This document shows positions 27,161 to 37,115 of a stretch of DNA of 64,000 nt, piece after piece (within the stretch, counting starts at the first letter, position 1; each line of letters starts with the position of its first letter). The position numbers and the translations under genes are program-made. The stretch is from NCBI RefSeq assembly GCF_002954385.1, contig NZ_MQVY01000002.1, forward strand, positions 353,690-417,689. Reading direction: 5' to 3'. The notes beneath the pieces are model-generated. The model was not told the DNA's origin, did not search any database, and worked only from the letters and a program-made list of their open reading frames with translations. Origin of the DNA: Tenacibaculum sp. SG-28. Lineage in GTDB: Bacteria; Bacteroidota; Bacteroidia; Flavobacteriales; Flavobacteriaceae.

Positions 27161-29980
27161 ATGAAAACCAAACTCGTAACCATTTTACTGCTGCTATCCG
27201 CAGTAGTAAAGGCGCAAAAAGCCACATCTGCAGGTAGCATACAAAAAGCACTTTCTGAAAAAGAAAAGCAACAGAGTTCTTCCATTGTACAGAATATTGC
27301 ATTCGAAAATATAGGGCCAACAATCATGAGTGGTCGTGTGGTGGATATTGATGTTAATCCAGATAATACGGCTGAATTTTATGTTGGATATGCATCTGGT
27401 GGGGTATGGTATACAAAAAATAACGGTACTAGTTTTATTCCTATTTTAGACAACGCCCCTACACAAAATGTTGGGGATATTGCCGTAGACTGGAAAAACA
27501 ATACCATTTGGGTTGGTACTGGTGAGAACAATTCATCGCGTTCGTCGTATGCAGGAATCGGTGTCTTAAAGTCGATGGATGGTGGAAAGACATGGAAAAA
27601 CATGGGGCTTTACGATAGCCATCATATCGGAAGAATCCTTATAAACCCTAACAATCCGGAGGAGGTAATTGTTGGTGCTTTGGGCCATTTATACTCTCCC
27701 AACGAAGAAAGGGGTATTTACCGAACATCTAATGGAGGAAAAACATGGGAGAAAACCTTATTTATCGACACTAATACGGGAATAATTGACCTACAACCAA
27801 GCCCTGATAATTTTAACATCATATACGCTGCTTCTTGGGAACGTGAGCGTAAAGCATGGAATTTTGATGGAGATGGAGCCAATTCTGCCATTTATAAAAG
27901 TATGGATGCTGGAAAATCTTGGGTCAAAATTTCCAAAGATAATGGTTTTCCAGAAGGAAATGGCGTTGGAAGAATTGGGCTAGCCGTTTTTAACGATACT
28001 ACCGTATATGCGTTTCATGACAATCAGTTTAGACGCGATGACAAAGACCTTCAAAAGAAAGAATCTAATGCTTTAACCAAAGAAGACTTTAAAAGCATGT
28101 CTGTTAGTAGTTTTTTAGCGTTGGATAATAAAAAACTAAACACCTACCTTAAAACCAATGGTTTTCAAGAAAAGTACAGGGCAGAAAATGTAAAACAAAT
28201 GGTTCGATCTGGTGCTGTTAAGCCTATCGACTTGGCTAAATATTTAGAAAACGCAAACTCGCTATTGTTTGACACTCCGGTAATAGGTGCTGAAGTTTAT
28301 AAATCGGAAAACGGTGGAAAGACTTGGAAAAAAACACACGAGGGGTATTTGGATGATTTGTACTATTCGTATGGATACTATTTTGGTGAAATTCGCGTAG
28401 ATGTTCAAGATCAAAACGCAATTTATGTTTTAGGGGTTCCTATTTTGAAATCTAAAGATGGAGGAAAAACTTTCCGATCTATAAGTAAAGAAAATGTGCA
28501 TGCCGATCACCAAGCATTATGGGTAAATCCAAAAAAATCAGGGCACTTAATTGATGGAAACGACGGCGGACTAAACATCTCTTATGACGATGGCGAAAAC
28601 TGGATAAAATTGAACAATCCTCCCGTAGGACAATTCTATGCCATATACGCAGATAATCAAAAAAACTATAAAGTATATGGAGGGCTTCAAGATAACGGCG
28701 TTTGGGTTGCCAATCACAATGCCACAGTAGATAAAGCGTGGCAGCAAACCGGAAAAAATCCTTACGAAAACCTCATGGGAGGTGATGGAATGCAAGTCAC
28801 AGTTGACGATAGAAACCCCAACATTTTGTACACTGGGTATCAGTTTGGAAATTATTATAGAATACACCGAGATACAGGAAAGAGAACCTATATACAGCCA
28901 AAACACAGCTTGGGCGAAACCCCTTATCGATTTAATTGGCAAACCCCAATTCTATTATCCAAACACAACCAAGATATTTTATATTTAGGAGGAAATAAAT
29001 TACATCGCTCCATGAATCAGGGAAACGACTGGCAAACCATATCTGAAGACCTAACCCAAGGTGGTAAGAAAGGAAATGTAGCCTATGGTACTATTACTAC
29101 CATTTCTGAAAGTCCTTTTCAGTTCGGACTGCTTTATGTTGGTACGGATGATGGTGTAATTCAGGTTTCAAAAAATGGTGGAGGAAACTGGGAAAATATT
29201 ACAAATTCCCTACCTAAAAATTTATGGGTAAGTAGAGTTATTGCTTCCCAACACAAAAAAGAAAGAGTATACGTTACTTTGAACGGGTATCGCTATGATG
29301 ATTTCAAAACCTACATATTTCAATCCGACAATTATGGCGAAACCTGGACAGATATTAGCACGAATATTCCTATTTCTCCGGTAAACGTAATAAAAGAGGA
29401 TCCTAAAAAAGAGAATATCTTGTACGTTGGAACCGATAATGGTGCCTATGTAACCATAGACCATGGAAAAAAATGGTCTCCTTTTGTAAGAGTTCCTAAT
29501 GTTGCTGTACACGATTTGGTTATTCAACCTAAAGCAAATGCTTTAATTTTAGGGACGCACGGAAGAAGTTTGTACGTTGCAAATATTTCGCCACTACAAG
29601 AATTAAACGATGCAAGTAAAGATGCTCTTTTTAGCATTAATGACGTGAGAAAAAGAAACTCTTGGGGTAATTCGTGGAGTAAATGGTTAACACCAGATAC
29701 GCCAAACCAAAACATAGGGTTTTATGTAAACTCCGCTAAAAATGTTACGATTAATATTTTTGAAGAAGATGTTTTGGTAAATAGCATAAATAAAAAGGCA
29801 TCCAAAGGATTTAATGAAATCGACTTTGATGTCTCTTTTTCTACAAGTGGGAAAAAGTCTTATCTTAAAAAACATAAAGACGCAGTTCTTAAGAAAGCAA
29901 AAAATGGGACCTATTATTTGCCAAAAGGAAAATATACGGCAGAAATGAATGGAATAACACAAAATTTTGAAATACTATAG
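27161..29980 (+). CDS. Sortilin/VPS10-like BNR-repeat exoprotein, short form
   Basis: The 939-residue protein has a signal peptide (ending AVVKAQ) and IGPTIMSGRVVDIDV, matching the start of the protein at 11946-15242. Asp-box turns recur (MDGGKTW, SNGGKTW, MDAGKSW, SKDGGKTF, NYGETW). An insertion at about residues 295-370 is not shared with the longer paralogue. The C-terminal beta domain is shortened and the helical tail is absent. It is intact, faces away from rimK and has its own upstream region. Substrate or ligand is unknown; peptide or glycan binding is the usual guess for this group. Confidence 0.85.
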   Translation: MKTKLVTILLLLSAVVKAQKATSAGSIQKALSEKEKQQSSSIVQNIAFENIGPTIMSGRVVDIDVNPDNTAEFYVGYASGGVWYTKNNGTSFIPILDNAPTQNVGDIAVDWKNNTIWVGTGENNSSRSSYAGIGVLKSMDGGKTWKNMGLYDSHHIGRILINPNNPEEVIVGALGHLYSPNEERGIYRTSNGGKTWEKTLFIDTNTGIIDLQPSPDNFNIIYAASWERERKAWNFDGDGANSAIYKSMDAGKSWVKISKDNGFPEGNGVGRIGLAVFNDTTVYAFHDNQFRRDDKDLQKKESNALTKEDFKSMSVSSFLALDNKKLNTYLKTNGFQEKYRAENVKQMVRSGAVKPIDLAKYLENANSLLFDTPVIGAEVYKSENGGKTWKKTHEGYLDDLYYSYGYYFGEIRVDVQDQNAIYVLGVPILKSKDGGKTFRSISKENVHADHQALWVNPKKSGHLIDGNDGGLNISYDDGENWIKLNNPPVGQFYAIYADNQKNYKVYGGLQDNGVWVANHNATVDKAWQQTGKNPYENLMGGDGMQVTVDDRNPNILYTGYQFGNYYRIHRDTGKRTYIQPKHSLGETPYRFNWQTPILLSKHNQDILYLGGNKLHRSMNQGNDWQTISEDLTQGGKKGNVAYGTITTISESPFQFGLLYVGTDDGVIQVSKNGGGNWENITNSLPKNLWVSRVIASQHKKERVYVTLNGYRYDDFKTYIFQSDNYGETWTDISTNIPISPVNVIKEDPKKENILYVGTDNGAYVTIDHGKKWSPFVRVPNVAVHDLVIQPKANALILGTHGRSLYVANISPLQELNDASKDALFSINDVRKRNSWGNSWSKWLTPDTPNQNIGFYVNSAKNVTINIFEEDVLVNSINKKASKGFNEIDFDVSFSTSGKKSYLKKHKDAVLKKAKNGTYYLPKGKYTAEMNGITQNFEIL

Positions 29981-30013
29981 TTTTTAAATCATCACAAAAC
30001 TAATAAACATTGG

Positions 30014-30021
30014 TATCTTTG
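30014..30021 (+). promoter_or_regulatory. -7 box (TAnnTTTG) of folB
   Basis: TATCTTTG lies only four bases before the folB start codon, so the transcript would be nearly leaderless. The -33 part is weak. Confidence 0.45.
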
Positions 30022-30025
30022 TACT

Positions 30026-30388
30026 ATGGGAATAATACGAGTAAACAACATTCGAATATACACTAACCACGGATGTTTGGAAGAAGAAGCCAAAATTGGT
30101 TCGGAATACAGAGTAGATATCGAAGTACAAGCAGATTTACAAAAATCAGCAGAAAGTGACGCATTAGCCGATACTGTAGATTACGTACATTTAAATAAAA
30201 TCGCAAAAGAAGAAATGGCAATTCGTTCAAAGCTTTTAGAACACGTTGCCAAAAGAATTTTAGACAGAATATTTAACGAAATTCCATTAGTAGAGGAAGG
30301 AACTATTAGTGTTTCTAAAATAAATCCGCCAATAGGAGGTAATGTGGAAGAAGTTGTCATCGTTTTAAAAGATGTTCGTAAAAGCTAA
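30026..30388 (+). CDS. folB: Dihydroneopterin aldolase
   Basis: The 120-residue protein has the family pattern IRVNNIRIYTNHGCLEEEAK, with catalytic Glu in that strand, DYVHLNKIAKEEM (substrate-binding) and the Lys/Pro segment VSKINPPIGG. It converts dihydroneopterin into 6-hydroxymethyl-dihydropterin and glycolaldehyde in folate synthesis. The length is as usual. It is followed by tRNA-Cys with its own promoter. pabB, another folate gene, is also in this window but 14 kb away. Confidence 0.95.
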   Translation: MGIIRVNNIRIYTNHGCLEEEAKIGSEYRVDIEVQADLQKSAESDALADTVDYVHLNKIAKEEMAIRSKLLEHVAKRILDRIFNEIPLVEEGTISVSKINPPIGGNVEEVVIVLKDVRKS

Positions 30389-30394
30389 AAAACA

Positions 30395-30425
30395 TTTGGT
30401 ATAAAAAATAAAAGATGTAAATTTG
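30395..30425 (+). promoter_or_regulatory. Consensus promoter for tRNA-Cys
   Basis: TTTG at 30395-30398, a 19-base spacer and TAAATTTG at 30418-30425 match the Bacteroidota consensus exactly. The tRNA starts 18 bases downstream. Confidence 0.8.
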
Positions 30426-30442
30426 CTCTCCCATAACGACAG

Positions 30443-30513
30443 GGTGTCGTGGCCGAGTGGCTAGGCAGTGGTCTGCAACACCATCTACAGCGGTTCGAAT
30501 CCGCTCGACACCT
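30443..30513 (+). tRNA. tRNA-Cys (anticodon GCA)
   Basis: The acceptor arms GGTGTCG (30443-30449) and CGACACC (30506-30512) pair fully, and T30513 is the discriminator typical of tRNA-Cys. The anticodon stem GTGGT/ACCAT holds CTGCAAC, giving GCA at 30475-30477. The T-arm is GCGGTTCGAATCCGC. CCA is not encoded. Confidence 0.97.
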
Positions 30514-30553
30514 CAAAAAAAGCGCAATAAACAAGTTGTTTATTGCGCTTTTT
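30514..30553 (+). terminator. Terminator of tRNA-Cys
   Basis: AGCGCAATAAAC (30521-30532) pairs with GTTTATTGCGCT (30538-30549), with A-rich flank before and T-rich flank after. It can also act on the convergent TlpA-like gene. Confidence 0.85.
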
Positions 30554-30580
30554 AATTGCAATTGTCTTTTTACCCCATAT

Positions 30581-31612
30581 TTATTTTTTAAGGTAGCTTT
30601 GTAAATAACTCTTTAGACGTTCATTTGAAGGACGAATTTCATCTGCACTAATAACCTTTCCCTCCTTGTCTAAAAACAGAAAACGCGGTAACGCACCAAT
30701 ATCGTAAAATGTAACGAAAGGATTTTCAAGACCACAATGCAATTGTGTTCCCTCGAGCAGTGCACTTGTTAAATAATTATACCAAGTAGAAAAATCTTTA
30801 TCAATACTTACAGACAAGATTGCAATAGCCTCAGTATCGGAAAAATACGCTTCTAAATCTTTCAAATGCACATACTCCTCTTTACAAGGCTTACACCAGG
30901 TGGCCCAAACGTCAATATACACGTATTTACCCTTGTAATCTTGTAAGGATACTGGTTTTTTATTGGCGTCTTGAAAAACAAAATTATTTCCAACAGTTCC
31001 TATTAAAGATCGTTTGTATAGGTATTTTGAATTTTTCTTAACTAAAATAGAAGAAAACTTTTCAAATTTATTTTTGGTGTAATCAACCAATGAATCTGAA
31101 ATTTGTTCGCTTTTCCCCTTTTGCAAAACCATCTCCTTTTTTTCTGCTAATTCTACTTGTAAATCTTCTTGAGAAATTCCATTTTTCACTTGTTCCGACA
31201 ATATATTCTCTATATTCCTGGCATAGGCAAAATAATTATTAATAGCAGCATACGTGCCTTGAAAATTGATAGAGGCATACGGATCATTTTTATCCATTTG
31301 AAAAGCATTCCTTGAATTCGGACCAAGATAAATCTCTCCTAGTTCTTGTTGCATGCCATCAGTAAAGAAATACATTTTATAAATTTTATTTTGCGTCACC
31401 TGTAGTGTGTCTGAAATCATGTTTGCATCCGCAAAACGATAACAACCCATGATATCCCATGAATTCTCTTTATCGTACACAATTAAACTGTCTATAACAT
31501 TCTCATTATTAATAGTGATGTCTAACTTGGCACCCTTAATTGGCTTTTCATTAGTAGTACAGTGCACAAAAACTAATAAGCACACCAAAGAACTTAAAAT
31601 AATATTTTTCAT
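30581..31612 (-). CDS. TlpA/ResA-like thioredoxin lipoprotein
   Basis: The start was set at the ATG at 31610-31612 (MKNIILSSLVCLL), where the signal begins; ten more codons upstream are possible. The 343-residue protein has a lipobox (VFVHC), an N-terminal beta/helical region and a C-terminal AhpC/TSA-type thioredoxin fold with WCKPC and the cis-Pro context ALPRFLF. A similar protein is encoded at 37525-38532. It should reduce or isomerise thiols at the periplasmic face, probably supplied with electrons by DsbD (40467-42449). Confidence 0.85.
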   Translation of the reverse strand: MKNIILSSLVCLLVFVHCTTNEKPIKGAKLDITINNENVIDSLIVYDKENSWDIMGCYRFADANMISDTLQVTQNKIYKMYFFTDGMQQELGEIYLGPNSRNAFQMDKNDPYASINFQGTYAAINNYFAYARNIENILSEQVKNGISQEDLQVELAEKKEMVLQKGKSEQISDSLVDYTKNKFEKFSSILVKKNSKYLYKRSLIGTVGNNFVFQDANKKPVSLQDYKGKYVYIDVWATWCKPCKEEYVHLKDLEAYFSDTEAIAILSVSIDKDFSTWYNYLTSALLEGTQLHCGLENPFVTFYDIGALPRFLFLDKEGKVISADEIRPSNERLKSYLQSYLKK

Positions 31613-31870
31613 AAAATTCATATTTCCATTCGTATTCGCCATTTACATTATGCAATGGCAAAGCACTTATACAAGTGCTACAGCCATAAAGATAAGATGT
31701 TTTTTATAATATATTCTACTAGAAATTAAAAGAATACTCGCAACTTAGTAGCTTTTCGTGAAATTTTCATGTGTCAATCTACTCGATAAAAGGCAAGAAC
31801 AAATGCATAGCAAAATAAAAAGGTATGGTTATATTTGTTAGACAAATCACAAATCTAAACTAACGTTATT

Positions 31871-32713
31871 ATGCAAATATATCCAATAGAAACCGGTAAT
31901 TTTAAACTAGATGGGGGTGCTATGTTTGGCGTAGTTCCAAAATCTATTTGGAATAAAACGAATCCGGCTGATAGTAATAATATGATAGAGATGAGTATGC
32001 GATGCCTTCTAATAGAAGATGAAAACCGACTAATCCTAATTGATACAGGACTTGGCAACAAACAATCGGATAAATTTTTTGGATATTACTATTTGTTTGG
32101 AAACTATTCCTTAGATGCATCCTTATCGCAATATGGTTTCCACAGAGATGACATTACAGACATTTTCCTGACGCATTTACACTTTGATCATTGCGGTGGG
32201 GTAATTCAGTGGAATAGTGATAGAACCGGATACGTCCCTGCTTTTAAAAACGCTAAGGTTTGGAGTAACGATAAACATTGGAAATGGGCAATAGAGCCAA
32301 ATGCCCGAGAAAAAGCCTCATTTTTAAAAGAAAATATCGTACCCATTAAAGAAAATGGGCAATTAAATTTTATCCACAGAAACGCAAAAGACCAAATTGG
32401 TTTTGATGTTATTTTTGTAGATGGTCATACCGAAAAACAAATGTTACCAAAAATATCCTACAAAGGAAAAACTATTGTTTTTATGGCCGATCTTTTACCA
32501 ACTACCGGGCATATTCCATTGCCTTATGTTATGGGCTATGACACAAGACCATTACTTACCATAAAAGAAAAACAAGTCTTTTTAAACGAGGCAGCAGATA
32601 GAAATTATTACCTATTCCTAGAACACGATGCACATACAGAATTATGTACTGTACAACATACGGAAAGAGGCGTTAGACTTAAAGAGACTTTTAAATTCCA
32701 AGATATCTTTTAA
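31871..32713 (+). CDS. Metallo-beta-lactamase-fold hydrolase
   Basis: The 280-residue protein has the zinc motif HLHFDH (His102, His104, Asp106, His107), preceded by LIDTGLGN. A later VDGHTEKQM supplies another His, FMADLLPT an Asp, and LEHDAHTE a His. The layout is that of lactonase-type MBL proteins (AHL-lactonase- and glyoxalase-like). There is no signal peptide, so it is cytoplasmic. The substrate cannot be fixed from sequence. It is monocistronic and intact. Confidence 0.85.
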   Translation: MQIYPIETGNFKLDGGAMFGVVPKSIWNKTNPADSNNMIEMSMRCLLIEDENRLILIDTGLGNKQSDKFFGYYYLFGNYSLDASLSQYGFHRDDITDIFLTHLHFDHCGGVIQWNSDRTGYVPAFKNAKVWSNDKHWKWAIEPNAREKASFLKENIVPIKENGQLNFIHRNAKDQIGFDVIFVDGHTEKQMLPKISYKGKTIVFMADLLPTTGHIPLPYVMGYDTRPLLTIKEKQVFLNEAADRNYYLFLEHDAHTELCTVQHTERGVRLKETFKFQDIF

Positions 32714-32828
32714 AGTCTGGTTCAAGCTAGAATTAAAATAGTTAAAAAAATGAAAAATCCTCAGTTTTGGTTATATTTTTCGGTTAAATAATAATAAATT
32801 TACAGTTATTATAATTAATAAAGATATT

Positions 32829-34466
32829 ATGAGAATTTTGAAACCTGTTTTTTACTCTGCATTAGCAGCTACAACTTTAGTTGGTTGTTCTTCAGTAAGT
32901 AAAATACCTGTACCTAACGGAAGCAACTCTGTCGTAAATATTACTGCAAAGAAAGCAGCACTAACTGATTACGAAAAAAATAACTGGCAACACCTAGATT
33001 TAGCTACCGATTCTATTCCTGGAATGAGTGTTCTAAAAGCACACGAGTTTTTAAAAGGAAAAAAAGCAACAGAAGTAATTGTAGGTGTGGTAGATAGTGG
33101 TACCGACTTAAATCATGAAGATTTAAAAGAAGTTGCTTGGGTAAACACAAAAGAAATTGCCGGAAACGGAATAGACGATGACAAAAACGGATATGTTGAT
33201 GACATCCATGGATGGAACTTCTTAGGAGATTCTTATAAAGAACACCTCGAATACGAGCGTATTCTAATGAATCCAGAAATTGCCGATGCAGAAACTGTAG
33301 CAGAGGTTAAATCATATCAAGAGAAAAAGGTAAAAGAAGCACAAGATAACAAAGCACGTTACGGTCAAATGTTAGACGGTTCTAAAAAATCGCACGAAGC
33401 CTTAAGCAAGCATTTTGGTAAAGAGGATTACACTGTTGCGGAAGTAGAAGCTATTCAAACAGAAGACGAAGATTTAAAGAAAAGCATATCTCGTGCAAAA
33501 TACATGTACCAATTTGTTCCATCGCTTCCTGAGGTAATAAAGGAGCTTTCCTCTCTAGTAGATAAAGCAGATAAAACCATCAATGGAGACAATTTAAAAA
33601 CAGATTACAGAACTGTAGTAGGAGACAATGCCTATGACATAAATGACAAACCAGGATACGGGAATGGAAATACTGGGCATTCAGTAAAAGACGAATTACA
33701 CGGATCACATGTAGCTGGAATTATCGGGGCAACAAGAAACAACAATACCGGAATGGATGGTGTAGCAGATGTAAAATTAATGGCAGTGCGTTCTGTTTCT
33801 GATGGTGATGAATACGATAAAGATGTTGCTCTAGGGATTCGCTATGCTGTAGACAACGGTGCCAAAGTTATCAATACAAGTTTTGGTAAAGGCTTCTCTC
33901 CAAATAAAGAATGGGTTTACGATGCCATTAAATACGCTGCTAAAAAGGATGTTTTAATCGTTAATGCTGCAGGTAATGATGGAAAAAATATTGATGTTGA
34001 AAAAACATTTCCAAACGATGCTCCAGATTTAGTAAATGAAATTGCAGACAACGTATTAACACTTGGTGCAATGAGTTCTAATTATAACGAAAAAATGCCT
34101 GCATCTTTCTCAAATTATGGGAAACTAAACGTAGATGTCTTTGCACCTGGGGTAAATGTGTATTCTACTACTCCGGAGAACGAATACAGACCGTTAAGTG
34201 GTACCTCAATGGCTGCTCCTTCTGCTGCCGGTGTTGCTGCTTTGGTGCGTTCTTACTACCCAGAATTGAGTGCAAGTCAAGTGAAACACATTTTGATGAA
34301 TTCAGGTACTAAAATAGACTTACAAGTTATGAAACCAGGTTCTAGATCTGCTGCAAATCCAAATGGTGAAATGGTTCCATTTTCAGATTTATCTGTTTCA
34401 GGACGTGTGGTAAATGCATACAATGCTGTTAGAATGGCAGATAGAATGGTAAATGGAAGAAAATAG
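32829..34466 (+). CDS. S8 subtilase lipoprotein with a long insertion
   Basis: The 545-residue protein has a lipobox (LVGC, Cys20). The subtilisin triad is complete: Asp89 (GVVDSGTD), His294 (HGSHVAG) and Ser460 (SGTSMAAPSAAG). The 205 residues between Asp and His, against roughly 30-40 in subtilisin, include a helical, charged segment (about 160-240, VKSYQEKKVKEAQDN). Inserts of this type are known in Bacteroidota outer-surface subtilases. It should be an envelope endopeptidase that cleaves proteins or peptides. A terminator follows and the M1 peptidase starts 70 bases later. Confidence 0.9.
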   Translation: MRILKPVFYSALAATTLVGCSSVSKIPVPNGSNSVVNITAKKAALTDYEKNNWQHLDLATDSIPGMSVLKAHEFLKGKKATEVIVGVVDSGTDLNHEDLKEVAWVNTKEIAGNGIDDDKNGYVDDIHGWNFLGDSYKEHLEYERILMNPEIADAETVAEVKSYQEKKVKEAQDNKARYGQMLDGSKKSHEALSKHFGKEDYTVAEVEAIQTEDEDLKKSISRAKYMYQFVPSLPEVIKELSSLVDKADKTINGDNLKTDYRTVVGDNAYDINDKPGYGNGNTGHSVKDELHGSHVAGIIGATRNNNTGMDGVADVKLMAVRSVSDGDEYDKDVALGIRYAVDNGAKVINTSFGKGFSPNKEWVYDAIKYAAKKDVLIVNAAGNDGKNIDVEKTFPNDAPDLVNEIADNVLTLGAMSSNYNEKMPASFSNYGKLNVDVFAPGVNVYSTTPENEYRPLSGTSMAAPSAAGVAALVRSYYPELSASQVKHILMNSGTKIDLQVMKPGSRSAANPNGEMVPFSDLSVSGRVVNAYNAVRMADRMVNGRK

Positions 34467-34490
34467 TTATTAAAATAAATTAGTACATTT

Positions 34491-34521
34491 GAAAAGAGCA
34501 TTTTAAAAATGCTCTTTTTTT
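34491..34521 (+). terminator. Terminator after the S8 subtilase
   Basis: AAAAGAGCATTTT pairs with AAAATGCTCTTTT and is followed by a further T run. It lies about 25 bases after the subtilase stop codon. Confidence 0.8.
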
Positions 34522-34536
34522 ATAAAACCAAATAAG

Positions 34537-36386
34537 ATGAAAAAAATACTTTTAGGTGCTTCTTTTCTTTTTTTAGTGGGTTGTGCTTCCGCAAAACAAC
34601 AAGAAAAAGCGATACCAATCGACACCGAAAAAAAATCCAATTCAGGGTATTGGCAGCAACACGCAGATTATACTATGGATATCGATATGGATGTAAAATC
34701 ACACCAATACAAAGGTGTTCAAAAGCTTGTATATACCAATAATTCACCAGATGTTTTAGAAAATGTCTATTACCACTTATACTTTAATGCCTTTCAACCA
34801 AATTCGCAAATGGATGTTAGGTCGAGAAATATTAAAGATCCGGATGGAAGAGTAAGGGATAGAATTAGTAAATTAAAACCAAATGAAATTGGCTTTATTA
34901 AGGTTAATTCTTTACAGCAAAATGGCCAAGCTGTACGATATGAAACCGTTGGAACTATTTTAGAGGTACAATTAAATTCTCCAATACAACCTGGAGAGCG
35001 AGTTACCTTTACGATGAACTTTGACGCACAAGTTCCGAAACAAATAAGACGTTCTGGAAGAGATAACAAAGAGGGTGTGGCACTTTCTATGACCCAGTGG
35101 TATCCGAAAATGGCAGAATACGATTTTGAAGGATGGCATACACCACCTTATTTAGGAAGAGAATTCCATGGTGTATGGGGAAATTTTGACGTAACCTTAC
35201 ACATTGATAAAACTATACAGTTGGTGGAACTGGTACTTTGCAAAATCCACAAGAAATAGGGCATGGATATGAAAACAGCAGTGAAAAACTAACACTTCCT
35301 TCGGGAGAAAAATTACATTGGCATTTTAAAGCAGACAACGTTCACGACTTCACCTGGGCCGCAGACCCAGAGTATAAACACGATATTTTAAATATGGAAA
35401 ATGGTATTGCATTACATTTTCTTTACAAAAAAAATCTAGATCCACAATATCTAGAAAATTGGCAAAAATTACAAGGTAAAACAGCCGAACTTATACAGTA
35501 TTTCAGCAAGCATATTGGGCCATACCCATACCCACAATACTCAGTTATTCAGGGAGGTGATGGTGGAATGGAATACGCTATGTGTACGCTTATTACAGGA
35601 AAACGTAAATGGGGTAGTCTTTTCGGTGTAACTGCACATGAGTTAGCCCACACTTGGTTCCAATTTTTATTGGCTACCAATGAAACAAAACACCCTTGGA
35701 TGGATGAAGGATTTACTACCTATATCTCCAATAAAGCAGAAAATGAGATTTTAAAAGAAAACAAAGTAAATCCTCAGGATGGATCCTACAGGCACTATTA
35801 TTATGTGGTGGGAAGTGGTGTAGAAGAGCCCTTAACTACCCATGCCGATAGGTACCATACAAATATGGCGTATTCGATGGCTAGTTACTCAAAGGGAAAT
35901 CTTTTTCTAAGCCAATTGGAATACATCATTGGAAAAGAAAACGTCGCAAAAACACTATTAAAATATTACGAAGATTTTGCATTTAAACATCCAACACCAA
36001 ATGATATCAAAAGAACTGCAGAAAAAGTTTCAGGAGTTCATTTAGACTGGTATTTAAACGAATGGACACAAACAACGCATACCATTGACTATGGAATCAA
36101 ATCGGTGGATGGCACTAAAATTACTTTAGAACGAATTGGAAAAATGCCAATGCCGATAGATCTAAGCGTTACCTATGAAGATGGTACCGAAGAAATGTTT
36201 GTTATTCCTTTACGAATGATGCGAGGAAACAAACCAACAAATGCAACACTTCTAGAAGATTGGACGTTTGCCCACCCGACTTATACGTTTAATACCGACA
36301 AAAAAGTTTCATCTGTTACGATAGACCCATCTAAACTTATGGCTGATATCGAACTTAAAAACAACACCTATACAACTTTGAAATAA
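34537..36386 (+). CDS. M1-family metallopeptidase lipoprotein (one-base frameshift)
   Basis: Two overlapping frames (34537-35259 and 35238-36386) join into one 616-residue protein if an A is restored in the A4 tract at about 35209-35212 (giving IDKNYTVGGTGTL). The protein has a lipobox (FLVGC, Cys16), an N-terminal beta domain (HYKGVQ..YTNNSPDVLENV) and the zinc motif HELAH (about residue 368) with WMDEGF supplying the third ligand. It should be an envelope aminopeptidase. Both halves read as family members right up to the break, so the indel is probably a sequence error. It shares its transcription direction with the subtilase. Confidence 0.88.
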
Positions 36387-36404
36387 AAGTAAAAGTTGGC
36401 ATAC

Positions 36405-36447
36405 CAAAAAATGGATAGAGAACAATTATTCTCTATCCATTTTTTTA
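36405..36447. terminator. Terminator between M1 peptidase and ferritin
   Basis: AAAAAATGGATAGAGAA pairs with TTCTCTATCCATTTTTTT around a short loop. It serves the plus-strand peptidase and possibly the convergent ferritin gene. Confidence 0.88.
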
Positions 36448-36519
36448 CCTACTAATTATTAAAATCACAGAAATAAAATTTCTATTAGAAGTGATTCTAA
36501 TAAAGCTTTAATTATTTTC

Positions 36520-37026
36520 TTATTCGGTTGGTATTCTTTCGTCAATCATCTTTAACGGCATTCCTTCCATTAAATCAATTAAGTCTAGTATATCTCTTAC
36601 TTTTTCCTCTTCTTCTGCCTGTTCGGTTACAAACCATTGTAAAAACATTTCCGACGTAAAATCACCAACTTGACGAGATTTTTTGAATGCGTGATGAATC
36701 GCATTAGTAACCTCAATTTCACCATCTAAAGAGGCCTCGAATAAACCTCGCATACTTTCAAATTCGTGAGACACTGCAGGAACTTCAGGAGACATAGCAC
36801 TTCCACCATTATCATTGATGAATTTAAAAATTTTCATCATGTGTGTACGCTCTTCCTCCGCCTGATCGTAAAAGTACTTTTTACAGTTTACAAGCTCTCT
36901 TTGGTCGCACCAAGATGCCATCGCCAAGTACTTAGAGGAAGCTTTTTGTTCTAACATGATTTGTTTGTTTAATAAATCTACAACCTCCACGTGTAGAATC
37001 ATATCTCTTCTAATTGCTGTTTTCAT
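36520..37026 (-). CDS. Ferritin-type iron storage protein
   Basis: The 168-residue protein is a four-helix-bundle ferritin of the bacterial FtnA kind. Ferroxidase ligands are visible: Glu in MLEQKASSKYLAMASW, the E..H pair in AEEERTHMMKI, and E..E in FVTEQAEEEEKVRD. It stores and oxidises Fe2+ as 24-mers. The start MKTAIRRDMILHV could also be the second Met. No Fur box was recognised. A TATCTTTA box lies just upstream of the start. It is monocistronic. Confidence 0.92.
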   Translation of the reverse strand: MKTAIRRDMILHVEVVDLLNKQIMLEQKASSKYLAMASWCDQRELVNCKKYFYDQAEEERTHMMKIFKFINDNGGSAMSPEVPAVSHEFESMRGLFEASLDGEIEVTNAIHHAFKKSRQVGDFTSEMFLQWFVTEQAEEEEKVRDILDLIDLMEGMPLKMIDERIPTE

Positions 37027-37115
37027 TTTACGTTGTTTTTTACTATAAGTAAAGATACCTAAAATTCAGCGCTTTCATAAGGGATATTACAGTTTAAAGA
37101 CAATCTAAGTAAGCA

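Noticed and set aside
34537..36386. M1 peptidase as two separate genes
   Set aside because: The halves overlap by only a few bases, continue the same fold and need one base to join; the second half alone lacks a start and signal.
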